Below, piece by piece: positions 43,831 to 51,933 of a stretch of 64,000 bases of DNA. The stretch comes from Cryobacterium arcticum. Lineage in GTDB: Bacteria; Actinomycetota; Actinomycetes; Actinomycetales; Microbacteriaceae. Location: assembly GCF_001679725.1 (NCBI RefSeq), contig NZ_CP016282.1, positions 806,001-870,000 on the forward strand, in the 5' to 3' direction. Numbering within the stretch: the stretch's first letter is position 1; each line of letters starts with the position of its first letter. A model generated the notes under the pieces. That model was not told the origin of the DNA, made no database searches, and worked only from the letters and a program-made list of their open reading frames with translations. The position numbers and the translations under genes were made by a program.

Positions 43831-45332
43831 CAACACTGCCCCCCACCACCACCCAGACCGGAACCCCGGTCCCGAGCGACGAGCACTCCCTCACCGCCGG
43901 CTCTGAGGGCGTCACAGCCCTGCACGACCGCTACCTGGTCGAGAAGCTCGCCCAGTTCAACCGCGAACGTATCCCGGAGCGCATCGTTCACGCCAAGGGC
44001 GGCGGAGCGCACGGCGTCTTCGAGGTCACCGGCGACGTGTCCGCCTACACCCGTGCCGCGCTGTTCCAGCCCGGCGCCCGCACCGACACCCTGCAGCGCT
44101 TCTCCAGCGTCGCCGGCGAGCAGGGCTCGCCCGACACCTGGCGCGACGTGCGCGGCTTCTCGGTCAAGTTCTACACGACCGAGGGCAACTACGACATCGT
44201 CGGCAACAACACCCCGGTGTTCTTCATCCGCGACGGGATCAAGTTCCCCGACTTCATCCACTCGCAGAAGCGCCTGCCGGGCTCCGGCCTGCGCGACGCC
44301 GACATGCAGTGGGACTTCTGGACCCTCTCGCCCGAGTCCGCGCACCAGGTGACCTACCTGATGGGCGACCGCGGCCTGCCGCGCTCGTGGCGCACCATGC
44401 CCGGCTTCGGCTCGCACACATACCAGTGGATCAACGCCGCCGGTGAGCGCTTCTGGGTGAAGTACCACTTCACCTCCAACCAGGGCAACGTCGAGATGGA
44501 AGGCGCCGAGGCCGAGCTCATCGCGGGCGCCGACGCGGACTACTACCGCCGCGACCTCTACGAGGCCATCGACGCCGGCGACTTCCCGTCCTGGGATGTG
44601 CACGTGCAGGTCATGCCGTACGAAGAGGGCAAGACCTACCGTTTCAACCCGTTCGACCTCACCAAGGTGTGGCCGCACAGCGACTTCCCGCTGATCAAGG
44701 TGGGCACGCACACCCTCAACCGCAACCCGGGCAACTTCTTTGCCGAGATCGAGCAGGCTGCGTTCTCGCCGGCCAACTTCGTGCCCGGTATCGCGGCCAG
44801 CCCCGACAAGATGCTCATGGCGCGCATCTTCTCCTACCCTGACGCGCAGCGTTACCGTGTGGGCACCAACTACAACCAGCTGCCCGTGAACGCCCCGCAG
44901 GCGCCGGTCAACAACTACTCGCAGGATGGCGCCGCCCGGTACCACTTCAACGACGCCAGTGCGCCGAACTACGCGCCGAACTCGCTCGGCGGCCCCGTCG
45001 CCGACGAGGCCCTCGCGGGCGACGGCACCTGGGAGAGCGACGGTGCGCTCGTGCGCAGCGCCGCGATCCTGCGCGCCGACGACGATGACTTCGGTCAGGC
45101 CGGCACGCTGTACCGCGACGTCTTCGACGACGCGGCCAAGGCCCGCTTCCTCGAGACCATCACGGGAGCCGTCGGTGGCGTCACCCGCCCCGAGGTCAAG
45201 GAACGCGCCATCGCGTACTGGACCAGCGTGGACGCCACCCTCGGCGCGAGCCTCAGGCTGAACCTGGCCGACGGCGACGCTGAGGCCACCTCGGCCAACG
45301 TGGCCGCCGAGCCCGTCGGCGTCGGCGAGTAG
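43827..45332 (+). CDS. katA: Catalase (clade 3 monofunctional haem catalase)
   Basis: 501 residues. The catalytic histidine region [17 protein letters not shown] is near residue 55, the NADPH/haem-side motif [18 protein letters not shown] follows, and the proximal tyrosine lies in [17 protein letters not shown] near residue 337. It dismutates hydrogen peroxide. A strong AAAGGAG ribosome site and the ATGA overlap with the regulator gene show co-expression with the Fur/PerR protein. A hairpin follows the stop. The length is usual for the small-subunit clade. Confidence 0.96.
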   Translation: MTTLPPTTTQTGTPVPSDEHSLTAGSEGVTALHDRYLVEKLAQFNRERIPERIVHAKGGGAHGVFEVTGDVSAYTRAALFQPGARTDTLQRFSSVAGEQGSPDTWRDVRGFSVKFYTTEGNYDIVGNNTPVFFIRDGIKFPDFIHSQKRLPGSGLRDADMQWDFWTLSPESAHQVTYLMGDRGLPRSWRTMPGFGSHTYQWINAAGERFWVKYHFTSNQGNVEMEGAEAELIAGADADYYRRDLYEAIDAGDFPSWDVHVQVMPYEEGKTYRFNPFDLTKVWPHSDFPLIKVGTHTLNRNPGNFFAEIEQAAFSPANFVPGIAASPDKMLMARIFSYPDAQRYRVGTNYNQLPVNAPQAPVNNYSQDGAARYHFNDASAPNYAPNSLGGPVADEALAGDGTWESDGALVRSAAILRADDDDFGQAGTLYRDVFDDAAKARFLETITGAVGGVTRPEVKERAIAYWTSVDATLGASLRLNLADGDAEATSANVAAEPVGVGE

Positions 45333-45355
45333 CACCGCACCACCCGCAGCACCGA

Positions 45356-45387
45356 ATCGCGCGGCCGGCCCCGGCCGGCCGCGCGAT
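45356..45387 (+). terminator. Hairpin terminator after the catalase gene
   Basis: A perfect 13-bp stem (ATCGCGCGGCCGG paired with CCGGCCGCGCGAT, loop of six) starts 23 bases after the catalase stop. There is no T-tract, so it is stem-strong but of uncertain efficiency. Confidence 0.6.
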
Positions 45388-45459
45388 CCATCGGCACCAT
45401 CACCAGCACGCGTCCAATGAAGCTCTGCGTCGACCAGCACCATTACCGACAGGAGCATC

Positions 45460-45624
45460 ATGAATTCCTACATCAGCGCCGCCGCCCGCACCGATCGCAG
45501 TGCGGAACCGGCCGGCTACGTCAGCACCGGCCGTCCGGCCGCGACCCCCACCGGCTATGTCAGCCCCGTCACGCGCTCCGGCGCCGGCAGCTACGTGAGC
45601 AGCGACTGGGTCCGAGCCGCGTAA
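45460..45624 (+). CDS. Small ORF of 54 codons with four Tyr-(Ile/Val)-Ser repeats
   Basis: Missing from ordinary ORF calling by size, but it has a good ribosome site (AGGAG, five bases before ATG). The 54-residue product begins MNSYISAAAR and ends SSDWVRAA. It carries YIS or YVS at tyrosines 4, 20, 33 and 45, the middle two within GYVS. It is rich in Ala, Gly, Ser and Thr, with no cysteine, no signal peptide and no membrane segment. It lies between catalase and the siderophore-interacting gene, just before the iron box. Function unknown; it could be a small stress protein or a modified-peptide precursor, but no modification enzyme is adjacent. Confidence 0.55.
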   Translation: MNSYISAAARTDRSAEPAGYVSTGRPAATPTGYVSPVTRSGAGSYVSSDWVRAA

Positions 45625-45644
45625 TCCCGATTCCCGGGTGCAAT

Positions 45645-45663
45645 ATAGGTTAGGCATGCCATA
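45645..45663. promoter_or_regulatory. DtxR/IdeR-type iron box upstream of the siderophore-interacting gene
   Basis: ATAGGTTAGGCATGCCATA matches the consensus TTAGGTTAGGCTAACCTAA at 13 of 19 positions by eye, with the left half nearly complete. It covers the -10 box CATACT (45660-45665) of the downstream gene, so iron-loaded repressor would block the promoter. Confidence 0.6.
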
Positions 45664-45671
45664 CTTAGGCC

Positions 45672-46610
45672 ATGCTTACTTCGACAGTCGCTCCCGCGCC
45701 GGCCCCCGCACGTGTGCGGGCTCCGCGCCCCAGCTACCGCCCGTTCGCCGTGTCGGTGGCGCGCGTTCAACGGCTGTCGACCAACTTCACCCGGGTGACC
45801 TTCACGGGCCCCGACCTGCACGAATTCGGCACCGCCGGCCTCGACCAGCGCATCAAACTGGTGCTGCCGTTGCCCGGGGTAGGTGTGTCACCGTTCCCTC
45901 GCACCGACTCCTGGTACGAGACCTGGCGGGACCTGCCCGACGAGCACCGCAACCCGCTGCGCACCTACACGGTGCGGCACGCCCGCCCGGAGCACCGCGA
46001 GGTCGACATCGACTTCGTCACCCACGGCGACGCCGGACCCGCGTCACGCTGGGTGCGCGCCGCCATCGTCGGCGACGAGGTTGCCATCGTGGGTCCCGTC
46101 GCCGACGGTGACAACCCGGTCGTCGGCATCGAATGGGCCCCCGGCAACGCCAACACCGTGCTGATCGCGGGCGACGAGACGGCGGCGCCAGCGATCTGCG
46201 CGATCCTCTCCGCCCTGCCCCGCACGGCCCGCGGCTGCGCCTACATCGAGGTGCCGGAGGCCGGCGACGCGCACGAGACCAACGCCCCGGATGGCGTCAC
46301 CGTCACCTGGCTGCCCCGCAACCGCGCCGGCCACGGAGCGGCACTCGAGTCCGCGGTGAAGGGCTGGACGGCCCGGTTCATCACCGCTCACCACAGCGGC
46401 ACCGTGCTCCCCGACATCGACATCGACGAGTCCATCCTCTGGGAGGTGCCCGACGGGTCCGCCCTGGACGGCGAGCTCTACGCCTGGCTGGCCGGCGAAG
46501 CCGGGGTGATCAAGCGGCTGCGCCGATTCCTGGTCTCCGAGGTCGGCATCGACCGCCGCCAGGTGGCCTTCATGGGGTACTGGCGGAACGGTCGCGCGGA
46601 GCACGCGTGA
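45672..46610 (+). CDS. Siderophore-interacting protein, FAD-dependent ferric reductase (ViuB-like)
   Basis: 312 residues. The N-terminal ferredoxin-reductase-like FAD domain includes RLSTNFTRVTFTGPDL and the flavin-binding RNPLRTYTVRHARPEHREVDIDFVTHG (in part), GPASRWVRA and VAIVGPV. The C-terminal NAD(P)-binding SIP domain ends AGEAGVIKRLRRFLVSEVGIDRRQVAFMGYW. It releases iron from imported ferric siderophores. No Shine-Dalgarno; CATACT (45660-45665) is six bases before the ATG. An iron box overlaps it, giving a good regulatory fit. Its last 41 bases overlap the convergent HExxH gene. Confidence 0.92.
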   Translation: MLTSTVAPAPAPARVRAPRPSYRPFAVSVARVQRLSTNFTRVTFTGPDLHEFGTAGLDQRIKLVLPLPGVGVSPFPRTDSWYETWRDLPDEHRNPLRTYTVRHARPEHREVDIDFVTHGDAGPASRWVRAAIVGDEVAIVGPVADGDNPVVGIEWAPGNANTVLIAGDETAAPAICAILSALPRTARGCAYIEVPEAGDAHETNAPDGVTVTWLPRNRAGHGAALESAVKGWTARFITAHHSGTVLPDIDIDESILWEVPDGSALDGELYAWLAGEAGVIKRLRRFLVSEVGIDRRQVAFMGYWRNGRAEHA

Positions 46611-46980
46611 CCACCCGCTTCTTCCGCAGGTAGCCACCCTTCTCCAGGCCGGCCTCGATCTCGTACCGGTTCTTCAGCGGGTCGCGCCCCGCGATGAAGT
46701 ACAACAGCGGGAACAGCATGCCGTAGCGCTGCCACTGCACCTTGTGCACGGCCTCGTGCTCGAGCACATCCGCCGACACATTCTGGTTGGTGAGGTAACA
46801 GCCGCCCACGCAGGAGCCGCCGCGTCCGAACGCCCACGCCGGCAGGCCGCGGAAGACGAACAGTCCTTCTCGGCGTTCCACGCGGCCGGTGCTCCAGATC
46901 GAACCCCAGACCAGGCCGACGGCGGTGGCGTAGAGATACCCCGCCCGGCTGATCGGCGAGTCGAACAGGATGCGCCGCAT
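46570..46980 (-). CDS. Small HExxH protein (putative membrane-associated zinc protease-like)
   Basis: 136 residues. A hydrophobic segment lies near the N-terminus (YLYATAVGLVWGSIWS). A zinc-protease-like HEAVH is at residues 75-79, in the context DVLEHEAVHKVQWQRYG, and is followed by a hydrophobic LLYFIAGRDP and GYRxEIEAGLEKGGY. Glutamates downstream could be the third zinc ligand. It has been seen elsewhere under misleading Fe-S oxidoreductase names, but there are no iron-sulfur cysteines; GGSCVGGC has two cysteines only. It overlaps the stop of the disulfide reductase gene by TGATG. Function unknown. Confidence 0.6.
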   Translation of the reverse strand: MRRILFDSPISRAGYLYATAVGLVWGSIWSTGRVERREGLFVFRGLPAWAFGRGGSCVGGCYLTNQNVSADVLEHEAVHKVQWQRYGMLFPLLYFIAGRDPLKNRYEIEAGLEKGGYLRKKRVVTRAPRDRSASTP

Positions 46981-48485
46981 CACTCGCTCCGGGTGCCGGC
47001 CGCGGGCGGGCGACCGTACTCCTCGAGCAGCCGCAGCCAGACCTCGCTGAGGGTGGGGTAGCTGGGCACGGCGTGCCAGAGTCGGCTGATCGGCACCTCG
47101 CCGACCACGGCGATGGTGGCCGCGTGCAGCAGCTCGCCCACCCCGGCGCCTACAAAGGTGACGCCGAGGAGCACCTCGGTGTCGAGGTCGACGATCGCGC
47201 GGGCCCGGCCCGTGTACCCGTCGGCGACCACGCTCGCGCCGGCGACCCCGGCCAGGTCGTAGTCGAGCACCCGGGTGCGGAATCCGGCCTTCTCCGCCGC
47301 GGCGGCGGTGAGCCCGACCGAGGCGACCTCCGGGTCGGTGAAGGTGACCTGCGGCACGGCCGCGTGGTCGGCGGTGGCGACGTGGGTGCCCCAGGGGGCG
47401 TCGTCCACGACGAGGCCGGCGGCGCGCGCCGCGATGACATCGCCCGCGGCGCGAGCCTGGTACTTGCCCTGGTGGGTAAGCAGGGCCCGGTGGTTGAGGT
47501 CGCCCGTGGCGTAGAGCCAGTCACCGGCCAACGCCGGGGAATCGCCCTGCACGAGCATGGTGTCGTCCACGCTCACCCAGTCGCCGGGCGTCAGGCCCAC
47601 GGTCTCCACGCCCAGGTCCTGGGTGCGTGGCGTACGGCCCGTAGCCACGAGAACCTCGTCGGCCGTGACCGTGCGGCCGTCGGCGAGAACCAGGGTCACC
47701 TCGCCCGTGTCGGTGCGGCGGGCGCCGGTGGGGCTCGCGTCGGTGAGCACCTCCACCCCCGCGTCGGTGAGCGCGGTGGCCACCATCTCGCCGGCGAAGG
47801 GCTCCTGGTCGCGCAGCAGCAAGCTGCGCACGAGCAGGGTCACCTGCGCGCCCAGCGAGCGGTACGCGGCGGCCATCTCCACGGCCACGACACCGCCGCC
47901 GATGATGGCGAGATGGCCGGGTACGTGCTTCACCGAGGTGGCGTCCCTGCTGGTCCACGGGGAGACGTCGGCGAGGCCGTCGATGTCGGGCAGCAGCGCG
48001 CTGGAGCCGGTGCTGAGCACCACGGCGTGTTTCGCGGTGACGACAACCGGGCCATCCGCGGTCTCGACGGTGACCTCGCGGATTCCGCTGAGCCTGGCGG
48101 CCCCGCGCAGCAGGTCGATACCGGCGGAATCGAGCCACTCGACCTGGCTGTCGTCGTTCCAGTCGTGGGTGAACTCGGTGCGGCGCTTCAGCACCGCCGC
48201 CACGTCGACCTGCTCGGTCACGGCCTCGGCCGCGCCGGCCACCCGGCGGGCGGCGGCGAGCACCGCGCCGCTGCGCAGCAGCACCTTGGAGGGCATGCAG
48301 GCCCAGTAGGAGCATTCGCCGCCCACCAGTTCGGCCTCCACGATGAGGGTGGACAGCTCGCCCTGCACCGTGCGGTCGGCCACGTTCTCGCCCACGGCGC
48401 CGGCGCCGATCACGATGACGTCGTAGCTGCGGGTGTCGCTGGCAGGAGTGCTGGAGTTGGGTGATGTCGAGGTCGTGTCGCTCAT
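46980..48485 (-). CDS. NAD(P)/FAD pyridine-nucleotide disulfide oxidoreductase, atypical
   Basis: 501 residues of the dihydrolipoamide dehydrogenase/glutathione reductase family. FAD motif YDVIVIGAGAVGENVA, redox-active disulfide GGECSYWACMPSK (Cys58 and Cys63), second Rossmann motif LAIIGGGVVAVEMAAA and YATGDLNHRALLTH. The interface-domain acid-base dyad normally has His before PTLSE; here it is Tyr476 in VPSYPTLSE (Glu481 conserved). It is therefore unlikely to be a standard E3 enzyme; another disulfide or quinone substrate is plausible. No ribosome site; TAGGCT is six bases upstream of the ATG. It is coupled to the HExxH gene. Confidence 0.85.
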   Translation of the reverse strand: MSDTTSTSPNSSTPASDTRSYDVIVIGAGAVGENVADRTVQGELSTLIVEAELVGGECSYWACMPSKVLLRSGAVLAAARRVAGAAEAVTEQVDVAAVLKRRTEFTHDWNDDSQVEWLDSAGIDLLRGAARLSGIREVTVETADGPVVVTAKHAVVLSTGSSALLPDIDGLADVSPWTSRDATSVKHVPGHLAIIGGGVVAVEMAAAYRSLGAQVTLLVRSLLLRDQEPFAGEMVATALTDAGVEVLTDASPTGARRTDTGEVTLVLADGRTVTADEVLVATGRTPRTQDLGVETVGLTPGDWVSVDDTMLVQGDSPALAGDWLYATGDLNHRALLTHQGKYQARAAGDVIAARAAGLVVDDAPWGTHVATADHAAVPQVTFTDPEVASVGLTAAAAEKAGFRTRVLDYDLAGVAGASVVADGYTGRARAIVDLDTEVLLGVTFVGAGVGELLHAATIAVVGEVPISRLWHAVPSYPTLSEVWLRLLEEYGRPPAAGTRSE

Positions 48486-48570
48486 CGTCGCAGCCTACCG
48501 ACCGTACCTCCGAAGAATCCAGACCGACCCTGGGATGTTCTGCCGCTGGCGAGCGGGGGAGGGGCGGCCT

Positions 48571-49362
48571 TTAGCGGCCCTGGAACTCGGCCGGGGTGCG
48601 GGAGAGGAACGCTTCCATGCCGATGCGGGCATCCGTCGTGCCGGCCAGCCGGGCCAGGGCGGGCTGCAGTTCGGCCTCGGCCGCGGCGGGGCCGTCCCGC
48701 AGGGCGGTGCGGGCGCTGTCCAGCGTGGCCTGCACGGCCAGCGGGGCCTGTGCGGCGATTCGCTCGGCGAGTTCGATGGCGCGATGCAGCTGGCGGCCGT
48801 TGGGCGCGATCTCCTGCACCAGGCCCATTCGGTGGGCCTCGCGGGCGTCGAACAGGTCGCCGGTGAGGAGCCAGCGCATGGCATTGCCCCAGCCGGCCGC
48901 GCGCGGGAACCGGATCGTGGCGCCGCCGAAGGGCAGGATGCCCCGGCTTACCTCGATCTGCCCGAACCGGGTGGACTCGGCGGCGACGACGATGTCGCTG
49001 GCCAGCATCAGCTCGATGCCCAGGGTGAGACAGGTGCCCTGCACGGCCATGACCACGGGCTTGCTCAGGGCGGTGCCGTCGACCTGCCACGGGTTGATGC
49101 CGCCCTCCGGCACCATATCCAGCCCCTCCGGGCCCAGCCTCGGGCCGATGTCGGCCAGATCGAGCCCGGCGGTGAAGTGTTCTCCGACGGCATGCAGCAC
49201 GCCCACCCGCAGCTCAGGGTCACGCTCGAGCTCCCCGTAGGCCAGGGCGAGTTGCTGCAGCAGGGCGAAGTCCGCCGCATTGCGCTTCTCCGGCCGGTTC
49301 AGCCCGATCAGGAGCAGGTGCCCCCGTCGTTCGAGCAAGACGCGCGGGTCGTCCGTGGTCAC
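48571..49362 (-). CDS. Enoyl-CoA hydratase/isomerase family protein (crotonase fold)
   Basis: 263 residues of crotonase superfamily. Recognisable segments are LLIGLNRPEKRNAADFALLQ, the oxyanion-hole region VGEHFTAGLDLADIG, AVQGTCLTLGIELMLASDIVVAA and the active-site region SRGILPFGGATIRFPRAAGWG. Both catalytic positions are in a form seen in crotonase-like enzymes that are not simple hydratases, so the reaction (hydratase, isomerase or hydrolase) is unclear. GTG start with AAGGAG eight bases upstream. It precedes the disulfide reductase gene by 86 bases in the same direction. Confidence 0.85.
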   Translation of the reverse strand: MTTDDPRVLLERRGHLLLIGLNRPEKRNAADFALLQQLALAYGELERDPELRVGVLHAVGEHFTAGLDLADIGPRLGPEGLDMVPEGGINPWQVDGTALSKPVVMAVQGTCLTLGIELMLASDIVVAAESTRFGQIEVSRGILPFGGATIRFPRAAGWGNAMRWLLTGDLFDAREAHRMGLVQEIAPNGRQLHRAIELAERIAAQAPLAVQATLDSARTALRDGPAAAEAELQPALARLAGTTDARIGMEAFLSRTPAEFQGR

Positions 49363-49397
49363 GTGTGATCTCCTTCGATCGTCCGTCCCTCCCGGGA

Positions 49398-50231
49398 CTA
49401 GCGGGTGAGGGCGCCGATGATGCGCAGGATGCTGGGCAGGTCGTCGCTGGCGGCCTCGGGGGAGGACGGCGCGAAGCCCGCGATGGTGGCCCCGGCCAGG
49501 GTGAACTCGGCCCGCAGTGCCACGATCGCGGCCGTGAGGTTCTCCACGGCCAGCCCGAACGGGTAGATGTTCGACAGCCCCACGATGGTGGCCGGGTCGA
49601 GCACGTCCAGGTCGATGTGCAGGTAGACGTGTGCGGCACCGGTGCGCTTGACCGCGGCCACGATGGCGTCGGGCGTGCCGAAGCTCTCCACCGGCACCAG
49701 GGGGATGCCCTGCTCGGTGATGTAGACATCCTCGGCCGGGTCGATGTCGCGCACCCCGGCCAGCACCACCCGGTCGGCCGTGAGACGTTCATCGGGGCCG
49801 AGCGCGAGCCCGTCGACGCCCTCGCCGAGGATGGCGCGCAGCACCATGCCGCCGAAACCGCCGGACTGCGACGACTCGCTGGTGTGCAGGTCGGGGTGGG
49901 CGTCGAACCAGACCAGCGCGACTTCGCCGGGGTGCCGGCGGGAGGCGTGCTCGACGGCGCCGAAGGAGACCCCGCAGTCACCGCCGATGGTGAGCACCGG
50001 TTCGGTGCTGGTGCGCAACACGGCCAGTTGCCGGTCGCGCACCGTCAGCAGCGACGAGAACCGGTGGATGCCGGTGTCAAGCGAATCGCCGGCCTCGACG
50101 GGCACGTCCACGGGGTAGGTGACCGAGGAGGGCAGGTCGCCCTGGATCGCCTCCGCCCCGTCGACCAGGCGCATCGCGCGGGGGGAGACAGAACCTTGCC
50201 ACTGTGGGACGACCACGTAGTTGGGGGACAC
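49398..50231 (-). CDS. Arginase/agmatinase family ureohydrolase
   Basis: 277 residues. The manganese-binding motifs are GGDCGVSFG, WFDAHPDLHT (DxHxD) and HIDLDVLDP (DxDxxxD), all intact, so the enzyme is probably an active ureohydrolase. The specific substrate (arginine, agmatine, formiminoglutamate, or a guanidino compound) is not determinable. Start is GTG 50231: CATACT (minus strand, 50238-50243) lies six bases upstream, suggesting a leaderless message; ATG 50267 upstream lacks a site. It follows the enoyl-CoA hydratase gene in orientation but is separated by 35 bases and may be independently expressed. Confidence 0.85.
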   Translation of the reverse strand: MSPNYVVVPQWQGSVSPRAMRLVDGAEAIQGDLPSSVTYPVDVPVEAGDSLDTGIHRFSSLLTVRDRQLAVLRTSTEPVLTIGGDCGVSFGAVEHASRRHPGEVALVWFDAHPDLHTSESSQSGGFGGMVLRAILGEGVDGLALGPDERLTADRVVLAGVRDIDPAEDVYITEQGIPLVPVESFGTPDAIVAAVKRTGAAHVYLHIDLDVLDPATIVGLSNIYPFGLAVENLTAAIVALRAEFTLAGATIAGFAPSSPEAASDDLPSILRIIGALTR

Positions 50232-50313
50232 CCCCTCAGTATGCTCCTCGGCCCCCGCCCGCCGCATCTGCCAGTTCGCGGGTCAGCGGCCGTGGGGCCG
50301 GCAAGTTGGGCGG

Positions 50314-50973
50314 TTAGACCGCCTGGGGCATGTCGCGGTAGCGGATGGCCGCGCTCACGGCTTCGCGCAGCTCGAACGCGTCCATCCGCGGGCCGTAGCC
50401 CGGGGTGTCGCGCTGGATGCGCCAGCTCTCGGCGAGCGGGCCGAGGTCGACGGTGTCGAAGCCGAAGTCGTCCAGCAGGGCGGTGACGGCCTCGCGGGCC
50501 TCGGGGTCGTTGCCCGCGATGACGAGGGCGCGACGGTTCGAGGCGCCGGCGGGGAGGCCATCCGTGGTGAGGTCGGCGGCGTAGATGTGGTTGAACGCCT
50601 TGACGACGCGGGACTCGGTGAGCAGGTCCTGGAGCATTTCGGCGGTGGTCGTGGTCTCTTCGTCCAGGGCGTCGATGTTGCCGTCGCGCTGGGGGTAGTA
50701 GTTGTTGGTGTCGATCACGAGCTTGCCGGCCAGTTCGGGCAGCGGCAGGGTGTCGATGGCGTGCAGCGGTATGGTCACGATGACCAGGTCACCGGCGGCG
50801 GCGGCCTCAGCGGGCAGCGCTGCGCGGGCGCGCGGCCCGAGTTCAGCGATCAACGCCTCGAGGGTGGCAGGGCCGCGTGAGTTGCTCACCACGACGTCGT
50901 ATCCGTTGGCCACGCCGAGGCGGGCGAGCTGACTGCCGATGTTACCGGCACCGATGATTCCGAGAGTAGTCAT
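50314..50973 (-). CDS. NADPH-dependent F420 reductase-like (NAD(P)-binding) protein
   Basis: 219 residues. An N-terminal Rossmann motif LGIIGAGNIGSQLARLGVANGYDVVVSNSRGP (abbreviated) is followed by VIVTIPLHAIDTLPL and ELAGKLVIDTNNYYPQRDG, features of F420-dependent NADP reductase (Fno) and the related YqkF/NPC families. Fno transfers hydride between F420 and NADP. The residues that would bind F420 are not distinguishable, so an NADP-dependent reductase without F420 is possible. It is preceded by pspA, and a hairpin separates the two. Confidence 0.75.
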   Translation of the reverse strand: MTTLGIIGAGNIGSQLARLGVANGYDVVVSNSRGPATLEALIAELGPRARAALPAEAAAAGDLVIVTIPLHAIDTLPLPELAGKLVIDTNNYYPQRDGNIDALDEETTTTAEMLQDLLTESRVVKAFNHIYAADLTTDGLPAGASNRRALVIAGNDPEAREAVTALLDDFGFDTVDLGPLAESWRIQRDTPGYGPRMDAFELREAVSAAIRYRDMPQAV

Positions 50974-50986
50974 GCTGTGCCCAACA

Positions 50987-51021
50987 GAGAACGGCCGCGG
51001 GTTGTTCCCGCGGCCGTTCTC
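50987..51021 (-). terminator. Hairpin between pspA and the F420-reductase-like gene
   Basis: A perfect 15-bp inverted repeat (arms 50987-51001 and 51007-51021, five-base loop) just after the pspA stop. There is no long T-run, so it may act as a partial terminator or a stabilising hairpin. Confidence 0.6.
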
Positions 51022-51043
51022 GGATGCTGCTGCGATCGGGCTG

Positions 51044-51775
51044 CTACTGCTCGATCGAGGAGGGCGTGCCGGCCTTGAGCGCGGCCAGGCGGGCGTCCAC
51101 CTCGGTGAGCTCGCCGAGGTCGTCGAGGCTCTCGAACTGCGCGTCGAGGCTGGATGCGGCGAGCTCGCTGGCGCCGCGCACCTTGGCCTCTTCGCGGCGG
51201 ATCTTGTCTTCGAAGCGGCTGACCTCGCTGGTGGGGTCCATGATGTCGATGCTCTTCACGGCGTCCATCACCTGCGCCTGCGCGGCGGCGGTCTTGGAGC
51301 GGGCGATGAGCTCGTCGCGCTTGGAGGTGAGCTGGCTCAGCTTGGTCTTCATGGTGTTCAGACCGGTCTTGAGCTGCTCCACGATCGCCGTCTGGCTGGC
51401 AATCTGCGGTTCGGCGTCCTTCGCCTCCTTCTCGGACTGCAGCTGGCGGCCGAGGGCCACCTTGGCGAGGTTGTCGAACTTGTCGGCGTCGACGGTGTTG
51501 CCGGCGCCGCGCAGCTCGTCGGCCTTGCGGCTGGCGGCCAAGGCCTTGCGGCCCCACTCGCCGGCGGCCTGCACGTCTTCGCGGTGGTCGTCTTCGAGCA
51601 GCCGCAGGTTGCCGATGGTCTCGGCGATCGCGCTTTCGGCGTCGGCGATGCTGTTGGTGAAGTCCCGCACCATCTGGTCGAGCATCTTCTTCGGGTCTTC
51701 CGCGGAGTCCAGCATCGCGTTGATGTTCGCCTTGGTGAGCTGGGCGATGCGGCCGAAGATCGACTGCTTGGTCAT
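51044..51775 (-). CDS. pspA: PspA/IM30 family membrane-stress protein
   Basis: 243 residues, mostly long amphipathic helices (coiled coil ~20-220). The start SIFGRIAQLTKANINAMLDSAEDPKKMLDQMVRDF (in part) is the typical IM30 N-terminal amphipathic helix. PspA coats and repairs the inner membrane under stress. A good ribosome site (AAAGGA) precedes the ATG. It is divergent from the hydrolase gene and followed by a hairpin. In actinobacteria it is often linked to PspC or LiaFSR systems, none of which are next to it here. Confidence 0.92.
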   Translation of the reverse strand: MTKQSIFGRIAQLTKANINAMLDSAEDPKKMLDQMVRDFTNSIADAESAIAETIGNLRLLEDDHREDVQAAGEWGRKALAASRKADELRGAGNTVDADKFDNLAKVALGRQLQSEKEAKDAEPQIASQTAIVEQLKTGLNTMKTKLSQLTSKRDELIARSKTAAAQAQVMDAVKSIDIMDPTSEVSRFEDKIRREEAKVRGASELAASSLDAQFESLDDLGELTEVDARLAALKAGTPSSIEQ

Positions 51776-51933
51776 GTGAGTGTCCTTTCGAAGGGGGTCA
51801 ACGCTTAGAAACTACCGCGTTCACCTCCACAAGTGCCTGTGTGACCACCGGTCAGGACGGGATACAGAGGGGACGGATAGTGTGAGTTCACACGCCGAAA
51901 CGCCCAGCCGAACAACTGTCGAGGATCCCGACC

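Noticed and set aside
45400..45657. 85-codon minus-strand ORF across the small YVS gene
   Set aside because: Overlaps the plus-strand ORF with a ribosome site and repeats; the reverse frame has no site and no pattern.
51880..51893. GTGTGAGTTCACAC, resembling a CRP/GlxR site
   Set aside because: CRP-type sites need six bases between TGTGA and TCACA; here only two are present, so it is a simple palindrome.
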